Shown: piece after piece, positions 1 through 9,198 of the stretch
How the letters are laid out: each line of letters begins with the position of its first letter
Numbering within the stretch: the stretch's first letter is position 1
Source: Pseudomonadota bacterium
Lineage (GTDB): Bacteria; Pseudomonadota; Alphaproteobacteria; Acetobacterales; Acetobacteraceae
Length of the DNA stretch: 64,000 nt
Direction of reading: 5' to 3'
Assembly: GCA_021849425.1 (NCBI GenBank)
Contig: JAJZSY010000009.1
Span: 29,582-93,581 of the forward strand
The notes under the pieces: generated by a model
The model's input: only the letters and a program-made list of their open reading frames with translations
What the model was told of the DNA's origin: nothing
The model's database searches: none
Position numbers and translations under genes: made by a program

Positions 1-1
1 G

Positions 2-853
2 CCCTATTATGGCGGCACGATCCTGCGTTCACAATATTACATCATCGGCGGCATTACCGAGCTGAATTACAATATTCAAAGTGGTGGCGTGCAGGTCATG
101 CAGAATCTGTCCGGCCCCTCGGCAACCACCTTCACCGAAAACATCGCGATCGACCTCGAGCTTGTGGATACCCAGACGACACAGATTGTCAAAACCGTCA
201 GTCTCGAAAAGCAGATCGTCGGCTATCAGGTGAGCGCCGGCATTTTCCGGTTCTTCGGCAGCAACCTGTGGGATGTGAACATCGGGGCCAAGAACGAGGA
301 GCCGCTGGAGCTTGGCGTGCGCACCACGCTGGAACAGGGGACTCTGGATCTGGTGGCGGCAGCCGAGCATCTGAGTCCTCTGCCCTGTATGAAAAAGGTC
401 CGGGATCGCATCTCCGAAAAGACGGCCGATCAGCTGCGCAAGACGCCAAACCACGTAAAGATCATCCAGCCGCCAATGCCTCCCGGCGCTGAGCAGCCGC
501 TTGCCAGGCCGCTTGCGGGCGCCAGCGGGGGCGCCATGATCAAGCTGGCCTTCGATTTCGGTTCATCGGAGATCCCGCCAGGAGATGGCGGTCTCCTAAC
601 AAAGATCGCGCAGATGGCAGCAAAAGCCCCGGTAACGGTCGAGCTGCTGGCGCCCGCCCTCGAGGATTGGTCTCCCATGAACCGTTACGGGTTCGTCCAG
701 GCCCGCATAGCCGCGCTGAAGTCGGGTCTTGCAACCCATGGCATGGCGGCGCCGGTGGTCACCACCCAGTGGGCCCCGTCCGATACCGACAGCAAAATCT
801 ATCATGAGGGCTCAAGTTATCAGAAGGTGGCAATCGTTACGATTAATAAATAA
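2..853 (+). CDS. CsgG/HfaB-like outer-membrane secretion pore, 3' part
   Basis: The reading frame is open from the window edge, so the 5' end is missing and 283 residues are visible. The visible part matches the second half of CsgG-type pore proteins: a segment reading YYIIGGITELNYNIQSGG, then VDLRVV-like strands (IDLELVDTQTTQIVKTVSL) and the block GYQVSAGIFRFF, which parallels the SYEVQAGVFRF block of CsgG. CsgG forms the outer-membrane channel for curli subunits. The Caulobacter paralogue HfaB secretes holdfast-anchor proteins. After about visible residue 178 comes a further domain (IKLAFDFGSSEIPPG ... NRYGFVQARIAALKSGL) that looks like a degenerate OmpA-type fold. The giant repeat protein follows 114 bases downstream on the same strand and is the likely export substrate. 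HfaB is the nearest family I can name. Exact orthology is inferred. Confidence 0.72.
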   Translation, partial: PYYGGTILRSQYYIIGGITELNYNIQSGGVQVMQNLSGPSATTFTENIAIDLELVDTQTTQIVKTVSLEKQIVGYQVSAGIFRFFGSNLWDVNIGAKNEEPLELGVRTTLEQGTLDLVAAAEHLSPLPCMKKVRDRISEKTADQLRKTPNHVKIIQPPMPPGAEQPLARPLAGASGGAMIKLAFDFGSSEIPPGDGGLLTKIAQMAAKAPVTVELLAPALEDWSPMNRYGFVQARIAALKSGLATHGMAAPVVTTQWAPSDTDSKIYHEGSSYQKVAIVTINK

Positions 854-967
854 TATAAATAAAAGAAAATACAAATGACGACATCGTAAAGCTACCGAAA
901 CCTTACGAATCAGATAGACTCAAAACATCCAAAACTGGATGGGTAATCTTCAAAATGGGAGAGAGTT

Positions 968-3900
968 TTGAAAACCGCAAAGCTACGAACTAATCTGCTG
1001 GGATCTACAGCGGCAAGTTTGCTATTCTTCGGTGCCATGTATGGCGGCCAGGGATTTGCGCAGACTGCGAAAACAACTGTCGGCGCAACGTCCGCCGTGG
1101 CGGCCGGCCCCGGCGCGGCGACTGGGTATACATCTAACTATTTCAACGCCCAGAATACCCCGTCCAGCACGGCAACAGCTAATCTGGCGATCTCGGCCAC
1201 CGCGTCCAACCAGACCTCTGGCGCGACGTTCACCGGCACCGGTGGTACCGGCACTGTTGCCAATTCGTCAACGACAACCGCGAACACCATCGCTGCGCAG
1301 GCCACGGGCAACACCCTGACCAACACGGTCGATCTGGCGACGATCGGCGGCACGACGGCGGGAACAACCGGCAACGGCCTTGCGGTCCTGACCCAGGAAG
1401 CCAATAACGCAACGACGAATGGCGCAAATACCTACGTCGTTGCCGTCAACGCGACCACCACCGCCAACACGCTCCAGAACGTCACGACGGACGCCGTCAG
1501 CGGTTCCAGCCTCGCCCAGAGCGCCAACGCCATTTCGTCGTCGGCGACCGGAAATGCGAGCAACACCACCATCAGCGGTGCTGTTCCGGTAACCTACGTC
1601 GGTCAGGGTGCGGCTGGCAGTGCCGTTCTCTCGTCTCAGGCGACAACGGGCAACGCCCTCGACGCCTCCGCCAATATTGCCCTGAGCAACGCGCAGGCCA
1701 ATAATTCCATCGCCGGAACAAGCGCTGCTTCCACCACGAACAACACGGTCAATCTCGCGGTAAATTCCTCGGCCGGGACAAACGCGCAGACGCAGTCGCT
1801 GACTGCGGCGCAGACGGGCAACACCGTGTCGGCCTCCTACACCGGCAATACCGCGACCAGCACGCTTTCGGTTGCCTCCGGCTCGGCGCCCAGCCTCGAT
1901 GGCAGCGCGCTGGTCAGCAACCTGCAAAGCAACACCCAGACGACCGCGCCGACAGGTGCGACGACGAGCTCTGTGACTGGAAACAGCATCACCGCGTCCG
2001 TCGCGTCGGGTGCTTCGACCAACAACCCGATCACGCTCTCGAACGGCAGCCTGACCCAGTCGGGCAACGCGATCAGCGGCTCCTCCACGGGCAATACCGC
2101 GACCAATCTCGCCGAACTCGCCGGCACGATGAACCTCGCCGGTGCGACCACGACGCAGGCGAACACGTCGGCTTCGGGCACGCCCACGAATACCCTCCAG
2201 GCTGATTTCGGGATCGCCAGCCAGCAATCCCAGGTCAACTCCATCGCCGCTCAGTCGTCGGTCTCCGGTAACAGCATCACCTCCCTCGCGCAGAACGTGA
2301 GCGGCTCGACGGTGAGCGGAACCGGCAACACCATCAACGCGTCGGCCACCAACAATAGCGTGTCGAACGCCGTCACCATCCCGACTTCGGGCGCCAATGC
2401 CGCCACGCTCGATGGGCTGATCGGCATCAACAGCCTGCAGACCGCGACCGGCTCGGCCGTCACCGCCAACAACTCCGGCAACACCGTCTCGCTGACCGCC
2501 GGAACCGATGGAACCACGACCCCCCTCGCCACCGCCACGGTCAGCAACTCCACCCTGGCTTTGACGGGTAACGGCACCAGCGCGTCGGCGGTTGGCAACA
2601 ACGCGGTGAGCGCAACCGGCGGCGCCGGCAACGCGCTGACGGTGAGCGGCACCAACGTGAACGCATACCCGAATGCGGGTACCGCGTCGCTGGCGGGCCT
2701 GACCTATGATGGAACCACACTGACGGCCGCCGCCGGCCTGTCCGTTGGCAACAACCAGAGTTCCAGCACCTCGCCGGTCACCGCCACCAACAGCGGCAAC
2801 GCGATCAAACTGACTGCCAATGGAACCACTCTTACCGGTGACACCCTGAGCCTGTCCGGCGCGGCCGGCACCTACGCGGCCCAGGCTATCGCGCAGAGCA
2901 ACAACGCGTCGAATGCGCTCAGCGTGAATGCTGACCAGTTGGCCGGCTCCGCGGGTCTCGCCAGCGTGCAGACCGACGCCAGCGGCGCCTCCGCCACGCT
3001 GCTGAACCCGAATATCGAGATCGCGGCGAATACGACGGGCAACAACCCGATCTCGAACTCCTCGATCACCCTCGGCGGCGCCAACGGCAACATCCTGCGG
3101 TCTCTGGCGTATGGCAACGCCAATGCCAACACGCTGAACTCGACCTCGACCGGCCTTAACGTCTACACGGCGACGGCCCCAGCCACCGCTGTGTCTCTGG
3201 CGTCGACCAGCAATAGCGCGGATGCGGCGCTGGCATTGTTCAACAGCCAGTCCGAAACCGCGAGTGTGACCGCGAAGGCGACAACCACGAACCCGCTTCT
3301 CATCGCTCTCGGTGCGGGCAATGTGAGCGGCTCGACCGTCAGCAACACCAATAACCAGTTTGTTGCGGCGGGCTACGGCAACCAGACCAGCAACGCTGCC
3401 AACGTGTCGACCACCGACCTCGCGCAGCCGACTGCCGGAGCAACAACGCCGGCGGCAGCCTTCCTGCCCGTGGCGGCGGTTGCCAACACCTCGACGTTGA
3501 GCGGCGCGGTTTCCAGCACCGTGAGCGGTGCCTCGGCGAATACGGGTCTGTTCAACCTGACGACGGCGACCGGAACGGGCACCGTCAGCGGCTCGACGCT
3601 GAGCCTCAGCGGCAATAATGCGCTGGCCCAGGCCAACGGCAACCTTGCTTCCGCCAACAACCTGACCGTCACCGGCACCAGCCTGATCGATGCAAGCGGG
3701 ACGGCCATTACCGCGCCTGTGTCCTATAATGGAACCACGGCGTCGGTGAACGCGGGCTTCAGCGTGGCCAACACCCAGTCCGCCTCCAATACTGTCTCGG
3801 CAACCCAGACCAATACTGGCGCGCTTCTCAGCCTCGGCGGCACCGGTGCGGTCTCGAATTCGACCCTGCAGGCGCAGAACAACAACTTCAACGCGTCGGC

Positions 3901-5965
3901 GACCACCAACAGCGCGTCGAATAACCTCGTGATCGGCACCTCCACCACGCCGGTTGCGGTGCTGACAAGCTCCGCCGGCGGGCTCAATGTCCAGACGGTG
4001 ACGAGCGCTGGCGGCACTTCGGCGTCTGTCGGTAATGCCGGCTCCCCGGCCGTGACGTCAACCACCGGCGTCAACGGTAATTACACCGGGTCTTCGATTG
4101 CAAGCACCAATAACACGATTACACTGACTTCGGGCCAGACCCTTACGTTCAGCACGACAGGGACGGGCCTCACGCCGGCTCAGTTGGCCTCTGTCATTTC
4201 GGCTACGGGTGGTGGCACTGTCTCGGTTAGTGGGACCAATGTGGTGTTGACGCCGGGAACGTCGTCGTCGACATTTACATTCCCGACGGGAACGACCTTT
4301 ACGATCAATACGGCGGCGAAGACTGTCGCAACCGCAGGAACAATTACCGTTCCTGCCCTGAACACCACGCCGTTCGTTCAGGTTGCCACGTCTGGTAATC
4401 TGACCAACAGCACCTTGTCGGTGACGGGTAACAACTATGGCGCGGTCGCGCAGGGCAACGTTGGCACCACCAACGTCTCGGTGACGGCGGATACTGTCAA
4501 CGGCGGCGCCCTTGCGGGAACCCAGAGCAGCGCAACCGTTGCGTCGACCACCTCGCAAACGGCCACGGCCGATCTGTCGGCGGTCAACGCGCAAACCAAC
4601 GCCTCGATCACCAGCGCCACGGCCTATGGTGGAGCCGAGATCACCAGCTCGGCAACCTCGCCGGCGATTTCGGGATCGACCCTCAGCGTGTCGAATAACT
4701 CGCTGAACGCGACGGCCCAGGCCAACGTCGCGACGACTGCCCTCACGGTCAACGGCACGATTTCGCAGAACAATACGACAGCGGGGACCTACGCGACGTC
4801 CGGCGCCCTGGTGTCGAGCCAGAATGCGACCAATAACGTGACGGCTACCGCGGGTACCGTGGCCACCTCGCCCACGACCACATCGTCGGTCGGCCAGACC
4901 GTGACCTCCCCGGGCGCGATCGGCTCCAGCTCCAGCCTGGCGCTGAACGGCAACACCACAACGGCCACGGCGAATGCCAACAGCGCGACCAACACGCTGA
5001 CGGCAAACGCGACGAGGCTGGACAACCCCACAACCAGCGCGGCGTCGATCACGACGAATCTGCAAACGGTCAATGCGGCATACGCGTTGAACAACACGCA
5101 GTCCTCGTCCGGTGCCACCACCGGCGTGACCGCCCAGGCCAACAGCTCGGTCAGCAACAGCGATACGGCTGGCAGCACCGGCCTGCAGAGCAGCTCGGTT
5201 GTTCTCAACGGTAACACGACGACGGCGAACGCCATCGCCAACACCGCGGCGAACACGCTCAACGTCGCGGGCTCGACCGTGAACGCGCCGGCAGCATTGC
5301 TGAATAACCAGAACAACGCCGACTCGGTTTCCGCGGCAGGCACCTCGAACGTTCAGTTCAGCCTGACCGGCGGCACCGCGACCACTCCGGCGGCCTCCGG
5401 CTCGACGATTGCACTGACGAACAATGCTCTGAATGTGCAGGCGGCGGGCAACTCCAGCGTGAACGCACTCAACGCCCTGCCGACCGCGAGCTTCGGCACC
5501 CAGGCGGCCGGTGCTTCGGCTGGCGGAACGACGGCCACCACGGCGCAGTTCGTGGCTCTGAACGCCCAGACCAACAGCGGGTCGGTCAGCGCGACGAGTT
5601 CTGAATTCGGTGCAACCGCGCCCACCAGCCAGTTCAGCGTGGCTCTGAACGGTGCAACCGGCGGTACGGCACAGGTTCAGAACACCAGCGTGAGCGTCAT
5701 GGGCAATGCCGTCAACGTGAACGCCTTCGGCAACTCGGCCCAGAACACGGTGACCCTTGCTGGCCTGAATAGTGGCAACGCAACCAGCGCGTTGCAGAAC
5801 ACCCAGGCCAACACTGGCAACGTGACCGCCACTGCCGGCTACAACGCCTTCGGCGTCACGACCGGTGCTCCTGGCGCAACTGGCAGCACTGTCAATGTCG
5901 CGAATAACAGCATTGTTGCCCGGGCGACCGGCAACAGCGCCATCAACACGGTTGTTGCTCACTAA
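968..5965 (+). CDS. Giant secreted Asn/Thr/Ser/Ala-rich repeat protein, candidate surface fibre or adhesin
   Basis: This protein has 1665 residues. The start is a TTG preceded by GGGAGAG five bases upstream. The N-terminus (residues 1-31, MKTAKL...GFAQ) is a typical signal peptide. The rest is almost wholly low-complexity, with Asn, Thr, Ser, Ala and Gly dominating and very few charged or aromatic residues and no cysteine seen. Irregular repeats of roughly 100-130 residues carry the core pattern L-x-N/G-N-x4-A-x-A-x-G-N-x3-NTL, followed by L-x-N-x-Q-x-N-x3-V-x-A. The last repeat ends in GNSAINTVVAH. Such N/Q ladders suggest stacked beta-strands (beta-helix or curli-like amyloid). The CsgG/HfaB-like gene just upstream supports export by that pore. 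Caulobacter HfaD is a possible functional analogue. Residues of about 1040-1140 differ from the repeats (see findings). The function as adhesin is inferred. Confidence 0.7.
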   Translation: MKTAKLRTNLLGSTAASLLFFGAMYGGQGFAQTAKTTVGATSAVAAGPGAATGYTSNYFNAQNTPSSTATANLAISATASNQTSGATFTGTGGTGTVANSSTTTANTIAAQATGNTLTNTVDLATIGGTTAGTTGNGLAVLTQEANNATTNGANTYVVAVNATTTANTLQNVTTDAVSGSSLAQSANAISSSATGNASNTTISGAVPVTYVGQGAAGSAVLSSQATTGNALDASANIALSNAQANNSIAGTSAASTTNNTVNLAVNSSAGTNAQTQSLTAAQTGNTVSASYTGNTATSTLSVASGSAPSLDGSALVSNLQSNTQTTAPTGATTSSVTGNSITASVASGASTNNPITLSNGSLTQSGNAISGSSTGNTATNLAELAGTMNLAGATTTQANTSASGTPTNTLQADFGIASQQSQVNSIAAQSSVSGNSITSLAQNVSGSTVSGTGNTINASATNNSVSNAVTIPTSGANAATLDGLIGINSLQTATGSAVTANNSGNTVSLTAGTDGTTTPLATATVSNSTLALTGNGTSASAVGNNAVSATGGAGNALTVSGTNVNAYPNAGTASLAGLTYDGTTLTAAAGLSVGNNQSSSTSPVTATNSGNAIKLTANGTTLTGDTLSLSGAAGTYAAQAIAQSNNASNALSVNADQLAGSAGLASVQTDASGASATLLNPNIEIAANTTGNNPISNSSITLGGANGNILRSLAYGNANANTLNSTSTGLNVYTATAPATAVSLASTSNSADAALALFNSQSETASVTAKATTTNPLLIALGAGNVSGSTVSNTNNQFVAAGYGNQTSNAANVSTTDLAQPTAGATTPAAAFLPVAAVANTSTLSGAVSSTVSGASANTGLFNLTTATGTGTVSGSTLSLSGNNALAQANGNLASANNLTVTGTSLIDASGTAITAPVSYNGTTASVNAGFSVANTQSASNTVSATQTNTGALLSLGGTGAVSNSTLQAQNNNFNASATTNSASNNLVIGTSTTPVAVLTSSAGGLNVQTVTSAGGTSASVGNAGSPAVTSTTGVNGNYTGSSIASTNNTITLTSGQTLTFSTTGTGLTPAQLASVISATGGGTVSVSGTNVVLTPGTSSSTFTFPTGTTFTINTAAKTVATAGTITVPALNTTPFVQVATSGNLTNSTLSVTGNNYGAVAQGNVGTTNVSVTADTVNGGALAGTQSSATVASTTSQTATADLSAVNAQTNASITSATAYGGAEITSSATSPAISGSTLSVSNNSLNATAQANVATTALTVNGTISQNNTTAGTYATSGALVSSQNATNNVTATAGTVATSPTTTSSVGQTVTSPGAIGSSSSLALNGNTTTATANANSATNTLTANATRLDNPTTSAASITTNLQTVNAAYALNNTQSSSGATTGVTAQANSSVSNSDTAGSTGLQSSSVVLNGNTTTANAIANTAANTLNVAGSTVNAPAALLNNQNNADSVSAAGTSNVQFSLTGGTATTPAASGSTIALTNNALNVQAAGNSSVNALNALPTASFGTQAAGASAGGTTATTAQFVALNAQTNSGSVSATSSEFGATAPTSQFSVALNGATGGTAQVQNTSVSVMGNAVNVNAFGNSAQNTVTLAGLNSGNATSALQNTQANTGNVTATAGYNAFGVTTGAPGATGSTVNVANNSIVARATGNSAINTVVAH

Positions 5966-5984
5966 CTGGAGCAAGAACACCTTG

Positions 5985-6014
5985 GAGGGGAAGCATTCGC
6001 TTCCCCTCTTTTTT
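5985..6014 (+). terminator. Rho-independent terminator after the repeat protein
   Basis: A perfect 10-bp stem GAGGGGAAGC / GCTTCCCCTC with loop ATTC is followed by six T residues, 19 bases after the stop of the giant repeat protein. This is a textbook intrinsic terminator. It separates the long repeat gene from the next gene. Confidence 0.93.
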
Positions 6015-6043
6015 GCTTAACCGCTTGGACATGGAGTTCATTG

Positions 6044-6670
6044 ATGGGTTGTCGTACGTCTCGTCTCGTCAAGGTCGCAACTGTCGCTCTCGCGTGCGGC
6101 TGGTTCGCTTCGCACGCAGCCCGGGCCGCCGATGCCAGGGGTAATTTCGCCGTCAATGGCATTGGCGCGACATCCTGCGCGGATACGGTCAACGCCATCA
6201 ACCATGGCCAGGTCGCCGTGCGTGCGGAGTTGTCGAGCTGGCTGATGGGATATATCAGCGCCCTCAATCGTGTTGATCCCAATACGTTCGATATCGTGCC
6301 TGTTCAGTCCGCGAACGCGATGACAAACCTCGTTGTCAACATCTGCGCCAAGAACGGCAAGGCGATGGTCGCCGGAGTTGCGAACTCGATTATCGACACG
6401 CTGAAACTCGGCGCGATACACACCTCGTCGCCGCTGGTGACGGCGTCGTTCGGCGGCAAGTCCGTCGCGATCCGCGAGACGACCCTGAAGCGTCTTCAGA
6501 CCTACCTGAAGAAGCATAAATATCTTTCAGGCCCGGTGGACGGCCAATTCGGCCCCAGCACTCAAGCCGCGATCAAGGCGTTTCAGGTCAAGCAAAAGCT
6601 GGTTGTCAACTCTCTTCCCGACGCCGAAACGGTGATCCAGGCCGTCGTCGTTCCCGCGATGAAAAAATAA
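6044..6670 (+). CDS. Secreted protein with C-terminal peptidoglycan-binding domain
   Basis: This protein has 208 residues. The ATG at 6044 is chosen over the TTG at 6041 because GGAG lies seven bases before it. Residues 1-28 form a signal peptide ending AARA. The central region contains a pair of cysteines (SCADTVNA and VNICAKNGK) around WLMGYISALN and a FDIVP segment. It resembles small periplasmic domains of the HdeA/Rap1a sort found in many alphaproteobacteria, but I cannot name it firmly. Residues of about 147-190 are a PG_binding_1 repeat (LKRLQTYLKKHKYLSGPVDG, then FGPSTQAAIKAFQ). The protein probably sits in the periplasm on peptidoglycan. Its place next to the pore and fibre genes suggests a role in anchoring or assembly, which is inferred. 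An intrinsic terminator separates it from the gene before. Confidence 0.72.
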   Translation: MGCRTSRLVKVATVALACGWFASHAARAADARGNFAVNGIGATSCADTVNAINHGQVAVRAELSSWLMGYISALNRVDPNTFDIVPVQSANAMTNLVVNICAKNGKAMVAGVANSIIDTLKLGAIHTSSPLVTASFGGKSVAIRETTLKRLQTYLKKHKYLSGPVDGQFGPSTQAAIKAFQVKQKLVVNSLPDAETVIQAVVVPAMKK

Positions 6671-6676
6671 AGTGGA

Positions 6677-6805
6677 TAGAACATCATTCAACCGGATAGG
6701 GATGCTCTATTTCTCAACATGGTAGAGCATCATCCGCCGGGATAAGGATGCTCTATTTTTCAATATGATAGAGCATCATCCGACCGGATAACGATGCTCT
6801 ATTTC
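6677..6805. repeat. 46-bp tandem hairpin repeats of a dispersed family
   Basis: GATGCTCTATTT begins at 6701, 6747 and 6793, an exact 46-bp period. Each full unit is a hairpin GATGCTCTA...TAGAGCATC followed by a small palindrome ATCCG(N)CCGGAT. A partial unit (ACATCATTCAACCGGAT) precedes the first copy. Related arms recur at 39471, 47106, 55619, 56778 and 63861. Confidence 0.9.
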
Positions 6806-6878
6806 ACAGTGCCATGGATCATCCCGGAACCCGGCCCCGCTCAGCGCCCCTGTCTGCGCGGGCAAGGCTCCGAAACAC

Positions 6879-6912
6879 GAACCGCCGGCGCGGTCCCCCG
6901 CGCCGGCGGTTC
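6879..6912 (-). terminator. Long perfect hairpin downstream of pgk
   Basis: A perfect 15-bp inverted repeat, GAACCGCCGGCGCGG with its complement around the 4-base loop TCCC, lies 22 bases beyond the pgk stop on the minus strand. It is followed in that direction by a moderately T-rich GTGTTTCGG. It probably ends the tkt-gap-pgk transcript, although the U-tract is weak. Confidence 0.7.
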
Positions 6913-6934
6913 AATCCATTCCGCGCGGTGCCGA

Positions 6935-8128
6935 TCAGTGCTGGCCGAGTGCCGCGACGCCGGGGAGGGTCTTGCCCTCCATCCATTCGAGAAAGGCGCC
7001 GCCGGCCGAGGAGACATAGGTCAGCCGGTCGGTCACGCCGGCCAGGCGCAGCGCCGCCACCGTGTCGCCACCGCCGGCGACCGAGATCAGCCCGCCCGCC
7101 GTCGCCTCCGCCACCGCGGCGGCGAGTCGCATGGTCGAGGCGTCGAAAGGCGGGGTCTCGAAGGCGCCGAGCGGGCCGTTCCAGATCAGCGTCTTCAGCT
7201 CCCTCACCGCGGCGATGATCGCCGCGGTGGTGGCCGGGCCGACATCGAGCGCCATCGCCTTCGCCGGCACCGCGTTCGCCGGCACGGTTTCGGTGGGCGG
7301 GTTCGGCGCGAAGGTTTCGCTGACCACGAAATCCGACGGCAGCAGGATGCGGCAGCCATGCGCCGCCGCCGATTCGACGATGGCGCGCGCGGTGTCGTGC
7401 AGCGCGGGCTCCTGCAACGATGTGCCGAGTTCGGCGCCCTGGGCGGCGAGGAAGGTGTTCGCCATCGCGCCGCCGATCACCAGCAGGTCGACTTTGGTGA
7501 TCAGGTTGGTCAGCAGGTCGAGCTTGGTGGAGACTTTCGAGCCGCCGACGATGGCGCCGACCGGCCGCTTCGGGTGGCTGAGCGCCGCTTCCAGGGCGGC
7601 GAGTTCCGCCTGCATCAGCCGCCCGGCATAGGCCGGCAGGAGATGGGCGAGACCCTCGGTGGTGGCATGGGCGCGGTGCGCGGCGGAAAAGGCGTCGTTG
7701 ACGAAGATGTCGCCATTGGCGGCGATCGCCTTCGCCAGCGCGGGGTCGTTGCTCTCCTCGCCGGGATGGAAGCGGGTGTTTTCCAGCACGAGGATGTCGC
7801 CCTCCGCCAGCGCGCCGACGGCGGCTTCGGCCGTGGGGCCGACGCAGTCACCGGCGAAGGCGGTGGGCCGACGCAGCACCGCGCCGAGCGCCTCGGCAAC
7901 CGGACGGAGCGACATCTCGGGCACGACCTTGCCCTTCGGCCGGTCGAAATGCGACAGCACGATCACCTTCGCACCCTTGCCGGCGAGTTCGACGATGGTC
8001 GGCGAGAGGCGCTCGATGCGGGTGAGGTCGGTGATCCGCCCGTCGCGCAGCGGCACGTTGAGGTCGGCGCGCACGAGCACGCGCTTTCCCCTGACATCGA
8101 CCCCGTCGAGCGGGCGCCAGTCCGCCAT
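6935..8128 (-). CDS. pgk: Phosphoglycerate kinase
   Basis: Phosphoglycerate kinase converts 1,3-bisphosphoglycerate plus ADP to 3-phosphoglycerate plus ATP in cytosolic glycolysis, and the reverse in gluconeogenesis or the Calvin cycle. With the ATG at 8128 the protein has 397 residues, normal for the family. That start overlaps the gap stop codon by one base (TGATG), indicating translational coupling. Visible family motifs are [12 protein letters not shown] near residues 16-27, LSHFDRPKG for substrate binding, the lysine-rich [21 protein letters not shown] and the C-terminal [12 protein letters not shown] nucleotide-binding loop. The frame stays open upstream inside gap, but that extension ([13 protein letters not shown]...) is not pgk-like. 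Last gene of tkt-gap-pgk. Confidence 0.96.
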   Translation of the reverse strand: MADWRPLDGVDVRGKRVLVRADLNVPLRDGRITDLTRIERLSPTIVELAGKGAKVIVLSHFDRPKGKVVPEMSLRPVAEALGAVLRRPTAFAGDCVGPTAEAAVGALAEGDILVLENTRFHPGEESNDPALAKAIAANGDIFVNDAFSAAHRAHATTEGLAHLLPAYAGRLMQAELAALEAALSHPKRPVGAIVGGSKVSTKLDLLTNLITKVDLLVIGGAMANTFLAAQGAELGTSLQEPALHDTARAIVESAAAHGCRILLPSDFVVSETFAPNPPTETVPANAVPAKAMALDVGPATTAAIIAAVRELKTLIWNGPLGAFETPPFDASTMRLAAAVAEATAGGLISVAGGGDTVAALRLAGVTDRLTYVSSAGGAFLEWMEGKTLPGVAALGQH

Positions 8129-9141
8129 CAGAGCGACCCGAACAGGGCGGCGGTGTCGCTCATCCGGTTCGAGAAGCCCCATTCATTGTCGTACCAGCCC
8201 ATGACGCGGGTGAGCGCGTTGTCGATCACCGCGGTCTGCGGCGCATCGAAGCTGCATGAATAGGCGACATGGTTGAAATCGGCGCTGACCAGGGCCTCGG
8301 TCGAATAGTCGAGAATGCCCTTGAGCTTGCCCTCGGAAGCCGCCTTCATCGCCGCGTTGATCTCGTCCCTGCTGGCCTGCGTCTTCAGGTTCACGTCGAG
8401 CGAGACGAGCGAGACATTCGGGGTCGGCACGCGGATCGCGGTGCCGTCGAGCTTGCCCTTCAACTCGGGCAGGACGAGGCCGACGGCGCGGGCCGCGCCC
8501 GTGGTGGTCGGGATCATCGAGAGCGCGGCGGCGCGGGCGCGGTGACGGTCCTTGTGCAGGGTGTCCACCGTCTTCTGGTCGCCGGTATAGGAGTGGATCG
8601 TCACCATGTAGCCACGCTCGATCCCGAAGGTCTCGTGCAGCACCATCGCCATTGGCGCGAGGCAGTTGGTGGTGCAGGAGGCGTTGGAGATGATCGTCAT
8701 GTCCTTGGTCAGCGTGTGGTGGTTCACGCCGTAGACGATGGTGGCGTCCACCCCGTCCGCCGGGGCGGAGACCAGGACCTTGCGGGCGCCGGCCTCGATC
8801 AGCTTCGCCGCGGCGTCGCGCTTGGTGAACAGGCCGGTGCATTCCATCGCCACGTCGACACCCTGCATCGGCACCTTCGCCGGGTCGCGCTCGGCGGAAA
8901 CCCGGATCGGCGCATAGGTGCGGCCGGCATTGGTGATGACGATGCTGTCGCCCTTCACCTCGACGGTGCCGGGGAAGCGGCCATGCACCGAGTCGTAGCG
9001 CAGCAGGTGGGCGTTGTCCTCGACGCTTCCGAGGTCGTTGATCAGGACGCATTCGACGTCGGAACGCCCGCTCTCGATCATCGCGCGCAGCACGAGGCGC
9101 CCGATGCGGCCGAATCCGTTGATCGCGACTTTGACGGTCAT
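8128..9141 (-). CDS. gap: Glyceraldehyde-3-phosphate dehydrogenase, type I
   Basis: This NAD(P)-dependent enzyme oxidises and phosphorylates glyceraldehyde-3-phosphate to 1,3-bisphosphoglycerate. The protein has 337 residues. The N-terminus [17 protein letters not shown] is the Rossmann dinucleotide site, and [11 protein letters not shown] around residues 150-160 holds the catalytic cysteine. The block [10 protein letters not shown] and the C-terminal [11 protein letters not shown] are also typical. It lies 57 bases after tkt and overlaps pgk by one base. In alphaproteobacteria this trio serves glycolysis/gluconeogenesis and the pentose phosphate or Calvin pathway. The cofactor preference cannot be read from sequence with certainty. 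Confidence 0.97.
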   Translation of the reverse strand: MTVKVAINGFGRIGRLVLRAMIESGRSDVECVLINDLGSVEDNAHLLRYDSVHGRFPGTVEVKGDSIVITNAGRTYAPIRVSAERDPAKVPMQGVDVAMECTGLFTKRDAAAKLIEAGARKVLVSAPADGVDATIVYGVNHHTLTKDMTIISNASCTTNCLAPMAMVLHETFGIERGYMVTIHSYTGDQKTVDTLHKDRHRARAAALSMIPTTTGAARAVGLVLPELKGKLDGTAIRVPTPNVSLVSLDVNLKTQASRDEINAAMKAASEGKLKGILDYSTEALVSADFNHVAYSCSFDAPQTAVIDNALTRVMGWYDNEWGFSNRMSDTAALFGSL

Positions 9142-9198
9142 ATGATGAAGTCTCCCTCGAAAACGTTCAGGTAAGCTCTGGGCTGTGACAGGGGGGAA

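Noticed and set aside
4058..5980. Long minus-strand open frame (640 codons) opposite the giant repeat protein
   Set aside because: It is arginine/glycine-rich, lacks any fold-like pattern and exists because the repeat gene's codon bias leaves few stops on the other strand. The plus-strand frame has a signal peptide, ribosome site and terminator.
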